Positions 46,018 to 58,076 of a stretch of DNA of 64,000 bases are shown here, in pieces. The stretch comes from Calliopum simillimum (taxonomy: Eukaryota > Arthropoda > Insecta > Diptera > Lauxaniidae). Each line of letters starts with the position of its first letter. Within the stretch, counting starts at the first letter, position 1. The stretch lies in assembly GCA_951812925.1 (NCBI GenBank), contig OX638370.1, positions 30,309,964-30,373,963 of the forward strand, given 5' to 3'. The notes beneath the pieces are model-generated. The model was not told the origin of the DNA and ran no database searches. It saw only the letters and a program-made list of their open reading frames with translations. The translations under genes and the position numbers were made by a program.

Positions 46018-46456
46018 TTTACTTTTCGATGCTGAGTCCGAATCCAAGGTCAGAATTACTCATCTACTTGCAAGGTTTTCAGTTATCCTTGCATGAAGTT
46101 GCACAAAGCTCTGTTTTCAGGCTTAGTTGCAGGAAAAGGTTTAATTCCATTTTTATTGTGGCATCAAATAACCATTATCTTCCTATCAAAACATAACTCC
46201 AAAATACCCAAACTTTTTGAGATATCACTCTTTGAAGTAAATGCATGTCGGCCCCCTTACAACGTACTACATTATATATGTAGCGGAAAACCGATTTATG
46301 GCCAAAAAAACATTTAAAAATGTTATGCCATTACTTCATTAATTCAGAAAGTAAGATTTCAATCGGAAAAGTGTAAAATCATAGTTTGACTAGGAAGGTT
46401 ATGGCTAATCGACGCTTTTTTTCGAAATCCGAGTTCGGATTGAGCATCAAAAAATA
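46018..46456. repeat. element with imperfect inverted ends containing GCTGAGTCCGAATCC
   Basis: The left end TTTTCGATGCTGAGTCCGAA and the inverse of the right end TTTTTTGATGCTCAATCCGA match imperfectly. The right end directly abuts a Helitron 3' end. Short frames inside are not genes. Confidence 0.5.
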
Positions 46457-46866
46457 CTAGAATCGTCCAATTTGACTTTAAATGTATTAAATAATTTTGG
46501 TACTTTTTGGTACTTTTGGTACAAAATTGAAAAGCTCATTTATCATCCCTGGTACAATGACAAATGTGAAACAAAAAGAAAACAAAAAACATGAATTCAG
46601 TGCCAGTCAGCTTTTTGTCTTTCTCTTTGTGCTTTATCCGCTTTTCAGCTCTGTGGGACCAAGTTTTTTGTCGTTGTTAATAATGAAGAATTTGCATTTA
46701 ATTTTACCAGGTTTAATGGCCAAATATTAAAAGAATTTTAACTTTGTGCAGATTTACACACAAATACCTTTCCATTGGTGTGTAATTCAAAGTCGGGCTC
46801 CATTTATAACATAGTAAAAAAGGAAGGACAATTTTTATCTTGCACATTAATATATGTATATGTAGA
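46457..46866 (-). mobile_element. non-autonomous Helitron, copy 2
   Basis: On the minus strand it starts A|TCTACATATACATATATTAA and ends GGACGATTCTAG|T at 46457. It shares the middle phrases GAATTACACACCAATGG, TGATAAATGAGC and CAAAAAGTACCAAAATTA with copies 1 and 3. The 3' hairpin is weakened (GTCAAATTGGAC). It sits exactly at the edge of the 46018-46456 repeat. Confidence 0.78.
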
Positions 46867-47440
46867 TGAAGGGTACATATTTCTATTCAAAAGTTTATTT
46901 AATTTTTTTTTATTTTGTGTGCCTGTGTTATGTTATTGATGACATAATTTTTATGACATAAAAAGGTTAAAGGAAAAATTTGATATTGATTTTGAACAAT
47001 ATTTTGAACGCCGAGGAAGCTGCTCGAATCATGTTTGTTACTGTTTTTAATATTTTGTTGTTAAACTTTCTCTCTTTTTTAAGCACAAGCATGAATTAAA
47101 TTTTCTCCTTGGTCTGCTTTTCACAGTTATAGAGCTTTTTTTATCTATCTCTCTCTCTCTCTCTCTCTCAAACAAAAATAAACAGAATTTTTTTCTTTCA
47201 CTGGCTTTTCCCTCAATTCAAAAACCTTCGCTATTCACTCTCGTTTTCGCACAGGCATTAATTTGATATTATCGACTATGTTCGTGAGAAATTAATATTG
47301 ATATTATTGAGATATGGGTGTGTCAAAAACGAGGGAAATGAAAATAGCTGCAAGCACTGAGGAAAAATTTACTTGTTTTAATATTTTTACGCTCATACTT
47401 GTTACGCTGAGTAAAAGCTTACGCTCTTCGCTTACCCGCG
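46867..47440. other. unassigned stretch
   Basis: (CT)n microsatellite at 47149-47169; otherwise AT-rich without a gene. Confidence 0.45.
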
Positions 47441-47448
47441 GATGTATG

Positions 47449-48421
47449 CAGGCCTGACGAGAGGGGGGGCGGTAAGGGGGGGATTCCCCCAGGCCCGGAG
47501 TTTTTTGGAGGGCCCGGACTCAAGCAGAAATTAATAAAATTTGTCGTAGTTTTTTCCAAGCTTGAAAAATAGATTTTAGAGGCCCGGCATGAACATAATA
47601 CAAGCACTTGAGAAAAAGTCCGGGCCCGCACAGTTATTATTATTATTTTTATTTTTTTTTTTTTTTTTTCAAAAGATTATACATTGTCTGCTTTCTTGAG
47701 CTTTTTGGTAAAATCTAATAAGTTTTTTTTGTTTAAATTAACTTGTTTTATTTTCATTCTAAGTGCTACACTTATATGTACATTATTTTCCATAATTTTT
47801 TTCAAGAATGTGCTTCTAAACTTGCTTGTGATTTACGGGTCTTCACGGGCCTCTAAGCTTAAGCCTTTTCTGGTTAGGTTAGAAAGGCCGAGACCGTCGC
47901 TGGAAAGTAGAGCCCCGCGGGCCAAGGAAAAAACCCGAGCCCGTGCCTTTTACACGCTTAATAGCTTAAAAGCTGGAAGGTACCGAATCCAGTTTTTTTT
48001 TTTTAAATATTAAATTTAATTTTTAAATTGCAGTATTTAAGAAAAAAAATATTAAAAAAGTTATCGTTAGTTCTTTCTTATTCCATCTAAAACTTAAAAA
48101 GGCCTTTTTCCAAATACAGATGTAAAATTGGCGTTATGAGGCCAAAACGATGAGGTTTCAAAAAAATTTCGAAAATTAAAAAATTTTTAATACATTTTTC
48201 AAGCTTTGATCGCAGACCGGCTCAAACCTTATTTTTTGACCTTTTATTTTATGAATATGACCGGGAAGCAAACAAAATCAAAACTTTACATATTTCATAT
48301 ATCTTGAGGAAAAACAATATTCGCTCGACGATGTGATAGTCTCAAATAAAAAAAAATCTAGTAGTGGAGGGGGCCCGGTATATAACTACCCCCGGGCCCG
48401 GATTTTCTCTCCACGCCCCTG
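47449..48421. mobile_element. hAT-type element with perfect 8-bp target duplication
   Basis: The left terminus CAGGCCTGACGAGAGG and the inverse of the right terminus CAGGGGCGTGGAGAG are of hAT type. The flanks are GATGTATG at 47441-47448 and 48422-48429. The ends are extremely G/C-rich (GGCCCGG words repeated) and the interior AT-rich. No transposase is recognised in the 973 bp. A 109-codon frame at 47684-48013 is not hAT-like. Confidence 0.87.
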
Positions 48422-48429
48422 GATGTATG

Positions 48430-49639
48430 AGCTATCGATCAGTGTTTTAGTGCATTATCGGTCAAAGCATAAAATAAATGTTGTTAATATTACAGGAAAA
48501 GAGAAAGCTCAAAAGCTTTCAACAGTGAGGAAATGTCAGGATTTATTTTATTATTACGTGAGACTAAGTACTATGCATGTACATAAAAGCACAAAAAAGC
48601 TTTTCACTGCGCGAAAACTAGCTAAATAATTTATGTAGTACCGATTTCGCGATAAAATTTTGCCAATTTTTTAAAGAATAAATATAAAATCCGGCAAAAA
48701 CCAAAATTCACTCCATTTTCAAGATGAAAAACAACTGTAAGCATTTATGAGCTACAAACATCATGCCATAACCAACTACAACACGAATGAACTGAATTTA
48801 TAACTTATTTATCAAGCTTTTAACTCAATTAGGAATATATTGATTAATGAATATCATGATACCTACTTTGGCAAAATGTAAGCATTTATAGCAAGAAATA
48901 TTTTATGTAGCTGCACTAACCCTTGTTAGCTACTTCTTTCACAACTGCGGTGGCCTTCTAAATGTCGTCATCAGTATGAAAACGTGTCAAAAACCTATCC
49001 CAAAAATAAAACTCAAATACAAGATACGTGAACCTTCATAAGGAAATTAAGCTTTCAAGAAAACAAACGACATAACGTGAGTGCGTGAAACATTTTAATG
49101 TTGACGCTTTTTATAACCAACCGCCAGCGAGCTGTTCATGAATTTATGACATTTTTGGCTCCAATTTGGAGCCAAATATCGACTGCCTGCAACAACAAAA
49201 TTTGGAACAACAATAAAACTAATAACCAACTAAAACGAATTTCTCGACAATAAAATTCGTTTTGTGTTTTTCTTTTTTTTTATCCTTTTTTGCGTTTCCT
49301 GTACGCGTCATGACAACACTGTAATTATGACGCTTTGCTGATGACTCATGCTGAGAGAGAAAGAAAAGTCAACGAGTGAAATCCTGCACGAATGAAATTT
49401 ATTACAGTATTACCACAGTTAACTTGTCTTCGAAAAATATATAATTATAAGACAATTGTATAAAAGAGGATACACAAAATTGAATGATGGCATAGGACAC
49501 CGAATATTAAAAAAAAAAGTTCCCGTTGTACTCTGAACGAGAAAAATCAGTGGAATGGTTAAGATTTCGCACGGGTCTGAACATTACCACTAAGCCAAAC
49601 TGAAAGAAACCAAGTGCTTTCAGAGCGATGTCTATTATA
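48430..49639. other. unassigned stretch
   Basis: No gene or clear repeat is recognised; mixed-composition text that may be unique host intergenic DNA. Confidence 0.4.
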
Positions 49640-50064
49640 TCTATATATTAATACGCAAGACAAAACTTTGTCACACTTTTTTTACTATGTTAGAAATGGA
49701 ACACGACTTTGAATTATACACCATTAGAAAGGTATTTATATGTGAATGTGCACAAAGCTAAAATTATTTTAATATTTTGCCATTAAGCCAGGTAAAATAA
49801 ATGCAAATTTTTCAATATTAACAAAGACAAAGTACGCGGTCACATAGAGCTGAATAGAAGATACAGCACAAAGAGAAAGGAAAAAAGCTGACTGACTTCA
49901 TGTTCTTTGTTTTCTTTTCGTTTCACTTTTGTCATTGTACTTGGGATGATAAATGAGCTTTTATATTTTGTACCAAATAGCAAAAAAAGTACTAAAACTG
50001 TCCAAAAAGTACCGAAATTATTTAGTACATTTGTGGTCAAATTTTGACCATTAGGCGATTCTAG
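49640..50064 (+). mobile_element. non-autonomous Helitron, copy 3
   Basis: This copy has the cleanest termini: A|TCTATATATTAATACGCAAG at the start and GGTCAAATTTTGACC hairpin, 10 bp, GATTCTAG|T at the end. That is the A|TC...CTRR|T insertion rule with a subterminal hairpin. At 425 bp it has no coding capacity. It aligns along its length with copies 1 and 2. Confidence 0.83.
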
Positions 50065-51625
50065 TTTTCATAATTTTCTCATACGACATTATCAACCTCC
50101 TGGGGTTATGATACCGGGGCTCCTTGCCTAATACTTTGTGCTTCAAAAAATGCACTGTATTATGCACATTATGGGAACGAGTAAGCTAAACTGTAGCGTA
50201 TCTGCCCCATAGTTTGCCAAGGATAATGTGATTTCTTGAATATGGTGTTTGATCAGATAGTTAAAAATAAAGACTGAGGAGACGCAGATGATAAAATTAT
50301 TAGCATTATTGCCGTACAATCTCTCTGCAAAAGTAGTACTTTAAATTACCAAAGGAAAATCCAGCGCATGTTATCCAAAAATTAGCAAACATTTATCCAT
50401 CGTTTAGGAATTTACGTACCTTAAGGTGATCATAAACTTAACGCACAACATTATGATGGCTATCCGAAGAAAGGTAAACTGAGGAATTAGTTATAAGTAA
50501 ATAGTTCTCAATTATTTCAACTTTTCGACTCGAAACTCTCATCTCAACATTTAATTCTGTACAAGACGCACTACTCTATATTTTTTACAAAATCATGTTA
50601 TTGATATTGAGCAGTAGAGCCGAACAGGTATAAGGATCTTTTGAGAGTAAAATCAAATATCATAGACTTGTTCTTGTACGCCAAAATGGCATATGAAGAA
50701 GAGAATTCATCCTTAATATTTAAGAATGTATATGATACGGAAAAGATAGAACAAGTTGAGAAAATGACAGGCCAGCGATAAATTATTGGGAAAGAACTGG
50801 TTTGGTAGTGAGCAACCCTAGACTAAGACTGCTATGCTTGGTTTCGCACAATGAGTCACTACTCAAAGATCATGAAAACGCTAATAGCAGGTCTCTCAAT
50901 CTGTAAAGAGATGAGACCTCGGTGGGTAGTTCTTGGAAAATGAAAGACTTGATATACTTAGTTCATGTTCCTGCATATAATCGATAAATATTAAAGAAGT
51001 CGAAAAGAATTGAAAAAGAAAAATAAACATATGTCAGAAGATAGTTCTAAAAATATTGAACGCGTGGAAAAAGAAGAGAAAAGATAAATAATAAATAATT
51101 AATATCGAATGTCATAAAACAGTCCAAAAATGTTAATGAAATCGAAAAATGTTAAAAAAAGTGTCTAAATCGTAGCAAAACTTTAAGACTTGAGACATGT
51201 TAAAGAAGTCGAAAAAGTTAAAGGGTTGAATAATGTTGAAAAATTTTTAAAATTATGAAAAAAATCGAAAAACATTTAATATTGGTAAGAGCCAAAACAC
51301 CATGAAAATGTCGAAAATTATTGAAGTCAGAAAATGCTAAAAACATCGAAAAAGATTAAATAATATTGTATTATAAAATATCTATCTATTATAATAAAAT
51401 CGAAAAATGTTAATGTGGAATCGAAAATGTTAGAGTACTCGGATAATACTGAACACGGAAAAGTGTAGAAATATCATGAAAATGTCAAAGCATTATGAAG
51501 AAATTACACATAATGTAGACAAATTTTTGAAATCATGAAAAATTCGAAACATAAGAAAAGAGCTGAAAAATGTTTATGGAACCGATTATTTAAAAAAGCC
51601 AAATATGCGAAAAATATTTTCTTAC
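50065..51625. other. unassigned stretch followed by TCGAAAA-type low complexity
   Basis: The part 50065-50990 is mixed in composition without a recognisable gene. From about 51000 to 51570 the sequence is a degenerate array of TCGAAAAATGTTAAA and CATGAAAAATTCGAAA words, like that at 44.6 kb. Confidence 0.45.
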
Positions 51626-52308
51626 ACAGAGAAAACAACATTGTCAAAAGTGGCAGAAACGTAATTATTTAAACCACGTGACGACCCAAATTTTGAAAAT
51701 GGCTCGTTTGTGGCAGTTTTAACAACGCGCGTTGCTAAATACGTTTCAACTACGTTTGTGAGTGATTTAACAACGCGCACTGCTAAATAAATTACAAAAG
51801 AAAAAAAAATTTTTTGAATTAATTTTTAATTTTTTGCTGTCAACGGCAATGAAAACTGACATATTTTCTTTTTTTTATTTTCAATTTTTGCTTTAAACAA
51901 ATATTTATTCGTTTGACATTGGGGAGATTTAAACCTGGAACCTGTCGTGTGATGGATACGGAAGTTAGCAACTCAGCCACGGGCATCATTATTGTGAAGT
52001 TGACTGAATGTCTATTTGTGTTGAAATGAGCTTATTTTGAATTAATTACGTTTCGTGAGTATATTAACTACGTTTCGTTGCTGATTTGAATTTAACAACG
52101 CTTCGTGAGTGTTTTGACTACGTTTCGTTGCTGATTTGGATTTAACAACGCTTGGAAATCCGCATTGTTGAATAACTTTCAACCACGTTTGTGAGTGGTT
52201 TAGCAACGCAGCATACAAATATGAGCTTGGAGCGTTGTTAAATCCAAATCAGCTACGAAACGTAGTTAAAACACTCACGAACGTGGTTTTTTCTTCGCTC
52301 TGTGTGTT
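51626..52308. repeat. element with ACACAGAG ends and GTTT-CGTTG subrepeats
   Basis: The ends ACACAGAGAAAACAACATTG and (inverse) ACACAGAGCGAAGAAAAAAC are imperfect inverted repeats. Inside, AACTACGTTTCGTTGCTGAT alternates with TTTAACAACGCTTCGTGAGT in tandem (about 52030-52165), with inverted copies near both ends. A diverged version of the centre recurs at 55.17-55.50 kb. Confidence 0.72.
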
Positions 52309-54035
52309 AAAAAAAAAAAAACAAAGTTACGAGTTACTACTGTTTGCCGCACACTTTGCCTAAGCCTTAATGTGTCAATTGGCCTTCAAAGGACTTTTTC
52401 AGCTGATATGTTTTGTGAAGATATTTTCGAGTTCAAGCAACAAAACAACAGTAAATATTATAAAGCACATGTTTTTCAGAGATTCTGACAGTTGATATCT
52501 AACGTAGCAGCAAACATTTGGTTTTTTATGTTTGAATGTATGTATATCCAAAATGGTTTTTATTATAAATGACGGCGTTCCTTAGAGAATTTATACTAAT
52601 ATAAAAACAATGTTTAGATAATTGGGTAGGGATAACTAACAAACCACCTATTGGGGGAGCAATGCTAATGACATTTGAACACATTTTTTTGGGAGTCGCC
52701 ATACTGTCGGAGTAAATAGCAAACGCTAAAGTAAGTAGGTACGGTTAAATTTAATACAAATTTTTAAAGTTGTATTATCTAACCCTTTTAAGCCTATTAT
52801 GATCATTTTTAAACAAAGACATTAAAAGGATTTTATACTATATCTGTTCAAAAAGCTGGTAATATTTCTTTAACTATTACTCTAACTAACATTGCCATTA
52901 AAAAGTGGGTACTTAAAGCTGAAACTAAAACCCGCATAAGTCAAGTGGTTTTTTTGTATCAAATGAACTAACAGCAAATGTCTCATCCAATTGAAACTGT
53001 ACATGCTTAGTATTATGCGGCAAGTTACCGAAAGACATAAAACTTAATTAAATGCTACTATAAGTTACAAAAAAAACAACAAAGCAAAGTAGTCATAGTG
53101 GTGTATATTATCATTACTCTAAAATGGGGTTATTCCAATAAACAGGTGAACTCTGCCGGTTATTGTGAAACTTGGTAATCACAGTGCTATGCCTTTCGTA
53201 GGAAAGATAAAACGAAATACAATTAATTTCTAAGTTAAGAAACATGATTTAATATCCCCAAAAAAGAATAATAAATGTTGTGAAAATAATGTTCCCCCAA
53301 AAGTATGCCTCAAAATTGACTAAATAATGGAGGCATAATGACGACAGGAAGACGTAGTTGAATAAAAGACCGGCGGCTAAGAGAGACAAGATTTGTAGCT
53401 ACCGGAAAAAAAGACAACATAATCAAAAACTCCTTCTGTATGACAGTTACAGCAACAACACAACAGCAACAAGACTGCAAGAAAAACAAATTGTATGCCA
53501 AGAAAAATATCAAGGATACAACAAAACAGGAAACATTGCGTACTTATCATAAAAACCATAACATTAGGCAAAGACAGTGACGTAGTTAAAAAGGGTAATA
53601 AATTCAACTTTGTCAAGAGTTGGATTTCTGAAACATACACTTTTTATGAAAAAAAAAAATTCTTTACTCAGTGTTCCAAATGCTTAGACACAAGAATTTT
53701 TTTGGACTAAATCAACCCCGCGCAAAGTAATATCCGGTACTACCACTGCTTAACCCAACAACCCCAATTGACAATCCAATACCAGCCCCCAAATTGAACT
53801 GCTATTGCTACTGAAGTAGTTGGGTTTTTTTTTTTTTGTTTCTTATCTACTTAGCTACTGGATGTAACGTGAGTACATTGAAAGCACGTTCGACCTAAAA
53901 AAAAAAAAACTAAACTTTACATGGCTCACCAAAAAAAAATTTTGTTTTCATTTTGGAGGGGTGCAAAAAATGGAAAATCGGTGAATTGTGACAAACACTT
54001 TTTCACATAATGGTCCATGTCTTGCAAGTTTCTTG
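52309..54035. other. unassigned stretch
   Basis: A CAACAACA-rich tract lies at 53449-53475 and poly(T) near 53825-53840. Overlapping frames at 53310-53710 on both strands have no domain. No gene is supported. Confidence 0.45.
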
Positions 54036-54855
54036 ACCGATTTACATGATAAAGACCATTCTTGGAAAGACATTAAATCAGGGTAAAAGCACAAGGTAAA
54101 TATTATGGTATTTGGCAAAAAGTCACTACTACTTTTAGTACTATATAAGTAACAAAATTAAAAAAAACTTTCCATGACCTACTTTTTAGACCTCCTAAAA
54201 TATATTTTGTGGAAAAACAAAAAAAAAATTGCCTTTCAGACGAACCAAAAATTAAAATGGTATGTTGTTCGGCTTAGAACTTTTTTTAATTTTTCAAAAC
54301 ACAAAATTGAACGAAACTGCTTTACAAAACTAACAAAAATGGTCCACACCTAGGACATTTTCATGTTGCCACCTATTTTGGAAAGGTAGTGAATCAGGCT
54401 ATTATCACAAGGCAAGTAAGTTTTCTGATATATGACAAAAAGTACTATTTTTACTACTCTTTTAGTACTTAGATTATAAAAAACGGTCCATGGCTCCAGG
54501 ATCTATCCTCTAAAAGATTTTTTCTGGAAAGAAGACGAAAACTATTTTTTATGGTAAAATGGTATCTTTAACAGTTTAATATTTCAAAGTATATACCACT
54601 TCCTTAGTTAAAAAAATTATAACTCCTAAGCCTGTAGATTATATAAAGATTATATAAAGGAAAGCTTTGTCTTCTTTCCATAAAAAATATTTTAGAAGGT
54701 GTATAAAGTAGGCCATGGAACTTTTTTATTAATCATATACGTAGTACTAAAGAAGTATTAAAAATAGTACTTTTTGCCATAAAACTTGCCAAAACTTATT
54801 TTGTGCTTATGTAAAGCTTGATACACTACCTTTCCAAAATAATCCCACGTATGAA
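54036..54855. repeat. three related units, two direct and one inverted
   Basis: Unit A (about 54040-54230) and unit B (about 54355-54545) are direct copies. They hold CTTGGAAAGACATTAAATCA / TTTGGAAAGGTAGTGAATCA, then AAAAAGT..CTA..TTTTAGTACT. Unit C (about 54655-54850) is inverted (AGTACTTTTTGCCATAAAAC; CACTACCTTTCCAAAATA). Together they can fold, leaving one arm duplicated. Confidence 0.68.
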
Positions 54856-54868
54856 AAATCGCGGCAGC

Positions 54869-55766
54869 TACGCGGAAAGAAAAGTTTTATAATTTTTGTA
54901 GCGAAAATCGTTAAAAAATTAATGACCTTATCTTCCTTCATTTTAAATGTTTATTTAAAAATGCATAAAAATTTTATAAAAATTTGTAAGTTTGTTTAAA
55001 AGTGAATATTTCAATAATAAAAATTATTACTATAAACAGGGATCAATTTAAAAAAAAAAAATTTTATAATTTATGTTAAAAAAGCGAATTAATTAAATAA
55101 AAAAAAATAAATAAATATTGGCTATTAAAAAAAAAGCAATTAGAATTAAAAAAATGTACCCAGTTATATTTTTTTTTTTTTTCATTTGTTTAGCATTGGG
55201 CTTTGATCCGGGAAAACTATGCCGGGTGATAAGTACACTAAGTCAGATAGACACACTCTTCTACTTTTAAACTTATATTTTTTGTTAAATTAAATATTTG
55301 AAAAGCAAACGTAATATGAATTGAATGTACTCTTAGATAAATGTACTTATATCAATTGTATATTAATTGACTGGTTAATAAAAAATTTCTGTTAAAAAAA
55401 AAATTTCGCATCAGACATCTGCACCACTGCCATCATTATAATAAAGTTGACTGAAACTCTATTTGTTTTCAAATGACCTTCTACCAAATTAACAAAATTT
55501 GCTATCCTGTTCAATAAAGTTTTTTTGAAAAAATGTGGTTTATAACTGAATCAGCTATGAATATTTCCTGTAGACACATACAAATTATTGATACGGAATT
55601 TTTACCCAGCTTTTTGAAAATTTTTATATGGTTTCTTTAAGAAATTATATCATTTTTTATAGAAATCGATATGCTACTGACTAACAAAAACACCTAAATA
55701 TGTCGATTGCACGGATTTTCCAGCCCGTTTCTGATAATTTTTATATATTTTTTCTTTCCGTGTAGG
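54869..55766. repeat. element with CTACRCGGAAAGAAAA ends
   Basis: The left end CTACGCGGAAAGAAAAGTT and the inverse of the right end CTACACGGAAAGAAAAAAT match. The centre (GCATTGGGCTTTGATCCGGG; ATAAAGTTGACTGAAACTCT) is a diverged copy of the 51.9-52.05 kb centre. It is probably a non-autonomous DNA element of the same group; the class is unknown. Confidence 0.5.
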
Positions 55767-58076
55767 AATTTTTTAGTACATTTGCATGCAATGTTTTTAA
55801 ATTAAAAAATTTTAAAAAAGATCCCATCGTTTGTCCATTATCAAACTACTTAGTCTCAAAATTTGTCAAATTCATAAAAATTTTTTACAAAAAATTTTGA
55901 ATAAACATTTTAAAAAATAAAGCGATTATTTGCGGAACTAACTATGAGAATTAAAAAAAAAAACTTATCGTATGTATGTAATTTTTGGAAATTTCTTAGG
56001 CTTTCCACTTGCCTGAAAACTCCCTTCTCGAGAACTTGCACTTGCAATAGTGAAAATTGTATCTCGTTGAAATTTTCACAAAAAAAAACAAATGTAACCG
56101 TGACTTTTTTAAATATCGTTGACACATTTTTCCATTTTCCTCCGGATTTTAACAGCTTACTTAAAAAAAAAAAAATGATAACCAATAGTAATTAGATGAA
56201 AATTGTGAAAATTAAGTTTAAATATATTCTAGTGCTTTGCTTTATCATTCAAAAAGGATTTTTTAATCATTTTAGTGGATTTTCAAAATCAAAAGTTGGC
56301 ACCACTGCTTTGAAGCAGCTAAAGATAAATAAAAAATATAAGCATCTAAATTTCATTTAAAACAATCAAAGCAATCAAAAAATTACAAAATTGGTAATGG
56401 TCTAGATGTGCGGCCTAATAAATCTCCAAACCTTCACAAAAAAAAAAATAAGTGACGAAGTGAAAAGTAGTTTTAGTAGAACCGGTACAAGTTTGAAACC
56501 CTAGGATGGATATTAAAAATATTAATGTTATATGCAAGCTATTTCAATTAGCTATAAAATTGTCGTACTTAAGTTTTTATCAAACATTATTTATAATTAT
56601 TTATATTATACATTATATATTTATATTATATATTATATATATACATGATATATTATATTATTTATATAATTACTTAATATATGTATTATTAAGCCCTAGT
56701 AAAATATTGGGGAATAAATTTTTCCAATAAACGTCAAAGTGCTCCCTCCCAAATTATTGTCGATAGCCTTATTTTTCAGTGAATTTTGCTTTTCCAAAAA
56801 ATTTGTTTTCCAATTGCAAAGTAGGGAGTAAAAGAATAAATTCTCAAGAATATTTGTTTACGATAAGGCCCCATATCTTTCGAAATGTTTGATAAAAAAA
56901 TCATAGAGCAAAATAGTGAACAATTTTACATGGAGTGCCTTTATGTATCTATAAAATAAAAAATCTAACTGAAGATGCTATGGGAAATTTTGTATGCATT
57001 AATTCAATCGATTTGAAAAAAATGCAAAAAAAAAACAAAAATTCAATAGTGAAAAAATAATCTCCGAAAAAACACCGACAAGTTTAGCGCCAACACAAAA
57101 AGTTAGACAACAGAGTTAAGTTGCATTAAGCTTACGAAGAGTAAATAAAGTTTGGCAAAAGATTCCGCAAACTTGACTCAACATTTTTTTTTTTTTTTAA
57201 TTTTTTTGCCTTTTTTTAAACTGTTGTCATGCTGACGCGCAAAACTTGTTCCTTTTTTTCTTCTCCATTTATCGCTTTTTTATGCCTTTTTTTATGTTTT
57301 CTTCAAAATTTGGATTATGCCGGTAGATGACATCAAATCCGAGTCGAGTATTTTTTCTTTTTATTTTTCTTTTTATTGTTTTGCGTTGGGTTCTTTAGCT
57401 TTTATCCATGCTGTTTTCGATGTTGTTTGTTTGGTGAATAAAAATTCAATTTTAACTCTTCAACACTTGGTAATGCAAATTTTTTTACGTTTTTTTTGCC
57501 GCGTTTGCTTAATTTTACCAAAGTGAGTTAGTTATAAACTACAACTGTCTGGGGTAGATAAAAAATTGAGTATCATGGTCTTTTAAATAAATATTATCAC
57601 AGACTTTGATTAAGTACACTGTCATTGGTGGGGTATGTGGCATTTGAAAAACTTAGATCATCAATTATTACTTTCCAATGGAGTATTTGATGTACTCTTC
57701 AAAGTAAAAATGTTAAGGGGTTCTTTTTGAGAATTCTTTGGTTTGAATTTAAGTGAGTAAATAAAACTTAAATACAAAAAATTGCATTAAATAAGCACGA
57801 TTATAGGTACCGTTGACTAGTAAGTGCCTCCGAATTATAATCTATGTGATGACCACACGCAAAATAGCCTCTGATTATACCGGCTATCGAGCAGCTCTAA
57901 CTATTCGTATTTTCCCAAAAAGAAAAAAAAACTGTGGAAAAACTCTAATTCTAAATAATGATTCCAAGGTTTATATTTTAAGCCACACAGAAAATATAAA
58001 ATGAAAACTATCAAGCAGAGAAATCCACAGAGATTGCCATTTAAACCCCAGTTGAAGTTAGGTTTGGACGATAGGG
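55767..58076. other. unassigned AT-rich stretch
   Basis: A TA-rich tract occupies 56575-56690. The frames at 55910-56195, 57317-57526 and 57813-58004 have no recognisable domain. No gene is supported. Confidence 0.45.

Noticed and set aside
50700..50960. Possible LINE C-terminal text
   Set aside because: A weak resemblance only; no Cys motif or RNase H block could be read in any frame.
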